A stretch of DNA of 5,587 nucleotides, taken from NCBI GenBank assembly GCA_026997055.1, contig JALWJU010000210.1, positions 1 to 5,587 of the forward strand. Reading direction: 5' to 3'. Positions 5,539 through 5,587 of this stretch are shown piece by piece. A program made the position numbers and the translations under genes. The DNA is from Paracoccaceae bacterium. Lineage in GTDB: Bacteria; Pseudomonadota; Alphaproteobacteria; Rhodobacterales; Rhodobacteraceae. Below the pieces are notes generated by a model. The model had not been told where the DNA came from. It saw nothing but the letters and a program-made list of their open reading frames with translations, and ran no database searches. Each line of letters opens with the position of its first letter. Position 1 is the stretch's first letter.

Positions 5539-5587
5539 TTGCGCTCCGGCCGGCGCCGGGGCGCAATCACTCCGCGAGGCTCTCCAC
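5518..5587. repeat. 70-nt near-perfect inverted repeat spanning the argE 3' end and the window edge
   Basis: The arm 5518-5544 (27 nt) is exactly the reverse complement of 5561-5587. Inside it, T5545 faces G5560, then five further pairs (5546-5550 with 5555-5559) close on a 4-nt loop (5551-5554). The left arm contains the last six codons and stop of argE plus six bases of flank; the right arm repeats them inverted. The pairing runs to the last base of the window, so its true length is unknown. A natural terminator rarely copies coding sequence this perfectly. Fold-back synthesis, an assembly artefact at a contig end, or a true inverted duplication of the locus are the main explanations. Confidence 0.95.
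5539..5566 (+). terminator. Possible native terminator hairpin seeding the inverted repeat
   Basis: Directly after the argE stop, 5539-5550 pairs with 5555-5566 with one T·G mismatch, forming a 12-position GC-rich stem with a CGGC loop. Its place after a stop codon suits an intrinsic terminator. No T-run follows, but the sequence beyond it may not be native, because it is the inverted copy of argE. The single mismatch sits inside this inner stem while the outer stem is perfect, which fits a genuine hairpin extended by copying. Confidence 0.35.

Noticed and set aside
5518..5587. Telomere-like hairpin end of a linear replicon
   Set aside because: The arms are the coding end of argE and a copy of it. 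No telomere resolvase or other linear-replicon gene is present, and a fold-back explanation is simpler.
1..5587. CRISPR arrays, tRNA or rRNA genes, insertion sequences, toxin-antitoxin or defence genes
   Set aside because: I read both strands and saw no regularly spaced repeats, no cloverleaf or rRNA-like sequence, and no transposase or defence motifs. Coding density by known families leaves almost no room for them.

Overview
The window is a GC-rich bacterial segment, most likely from an alphaproteobacterium of the Rhodobacteraceae type. That guess rests on the overall base composition, the layout of the peptide-transporter operon and the recognisable form of the proteins; it is a judgement from memory, not a search result. 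The left edge cuts through a gene. The right edge stops inside an inverted copy of sequence already present in the window, so this may be a whole short contig or a fragment of one.

Layout. On the minus strand, read right to left, lies a dipeptide/oligopeptide (peptide/nickel/opine family) ABC importer operon: a DppD-like ATPase (3153-4187), a DppF-like ATPase (2120-3160, overlapping the first by 8 nt), a secreted family-5 substrate-binding protein (366-2069), and the first 94 codons of a DppB-like permease (1-282). The second permease would be expected beyond the left edge. On the plus strand, divergent from the operon, is a complete M20 metallopeptidase of the ArgE (N-acetylornithine deacetylase) type (4375-5538). 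The 187-nt divergent spacer holds plausible sigma-70-type promoters for both directions and two overlapping small inverted repeats.

Start sites. Every complete gene has a GGGAG or GGAGG ribosome-binding site exactly 6 nt before the start chosen here. This moves three starts inward from the longest open frames (to 4187, 3160 and 4375).

How the genes may work together: the binding protein captures an unknown small substrate (peptide, acylated amino acid or similar) in the periplasm, the permeases and paired ATPases import it, and the ArgE-like deacylase could hydrolyse it in the cytoplasm. The functional link between the transporter and the deacylase is inferred only from their divergent arrangement.

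Overall these are ordinary, well-known families; I see no undescribed defence, mobile or RNA system. The most striking feature is a 70-nt near-perfect inverted repeat at the right end (5518-5587), in which the last six codons, stop and 3' flank of argE are followed by their own reverse complement. It looks more like a fold-back or contig-end artefact, or the start of an inverted duplication, than a normal terminator.
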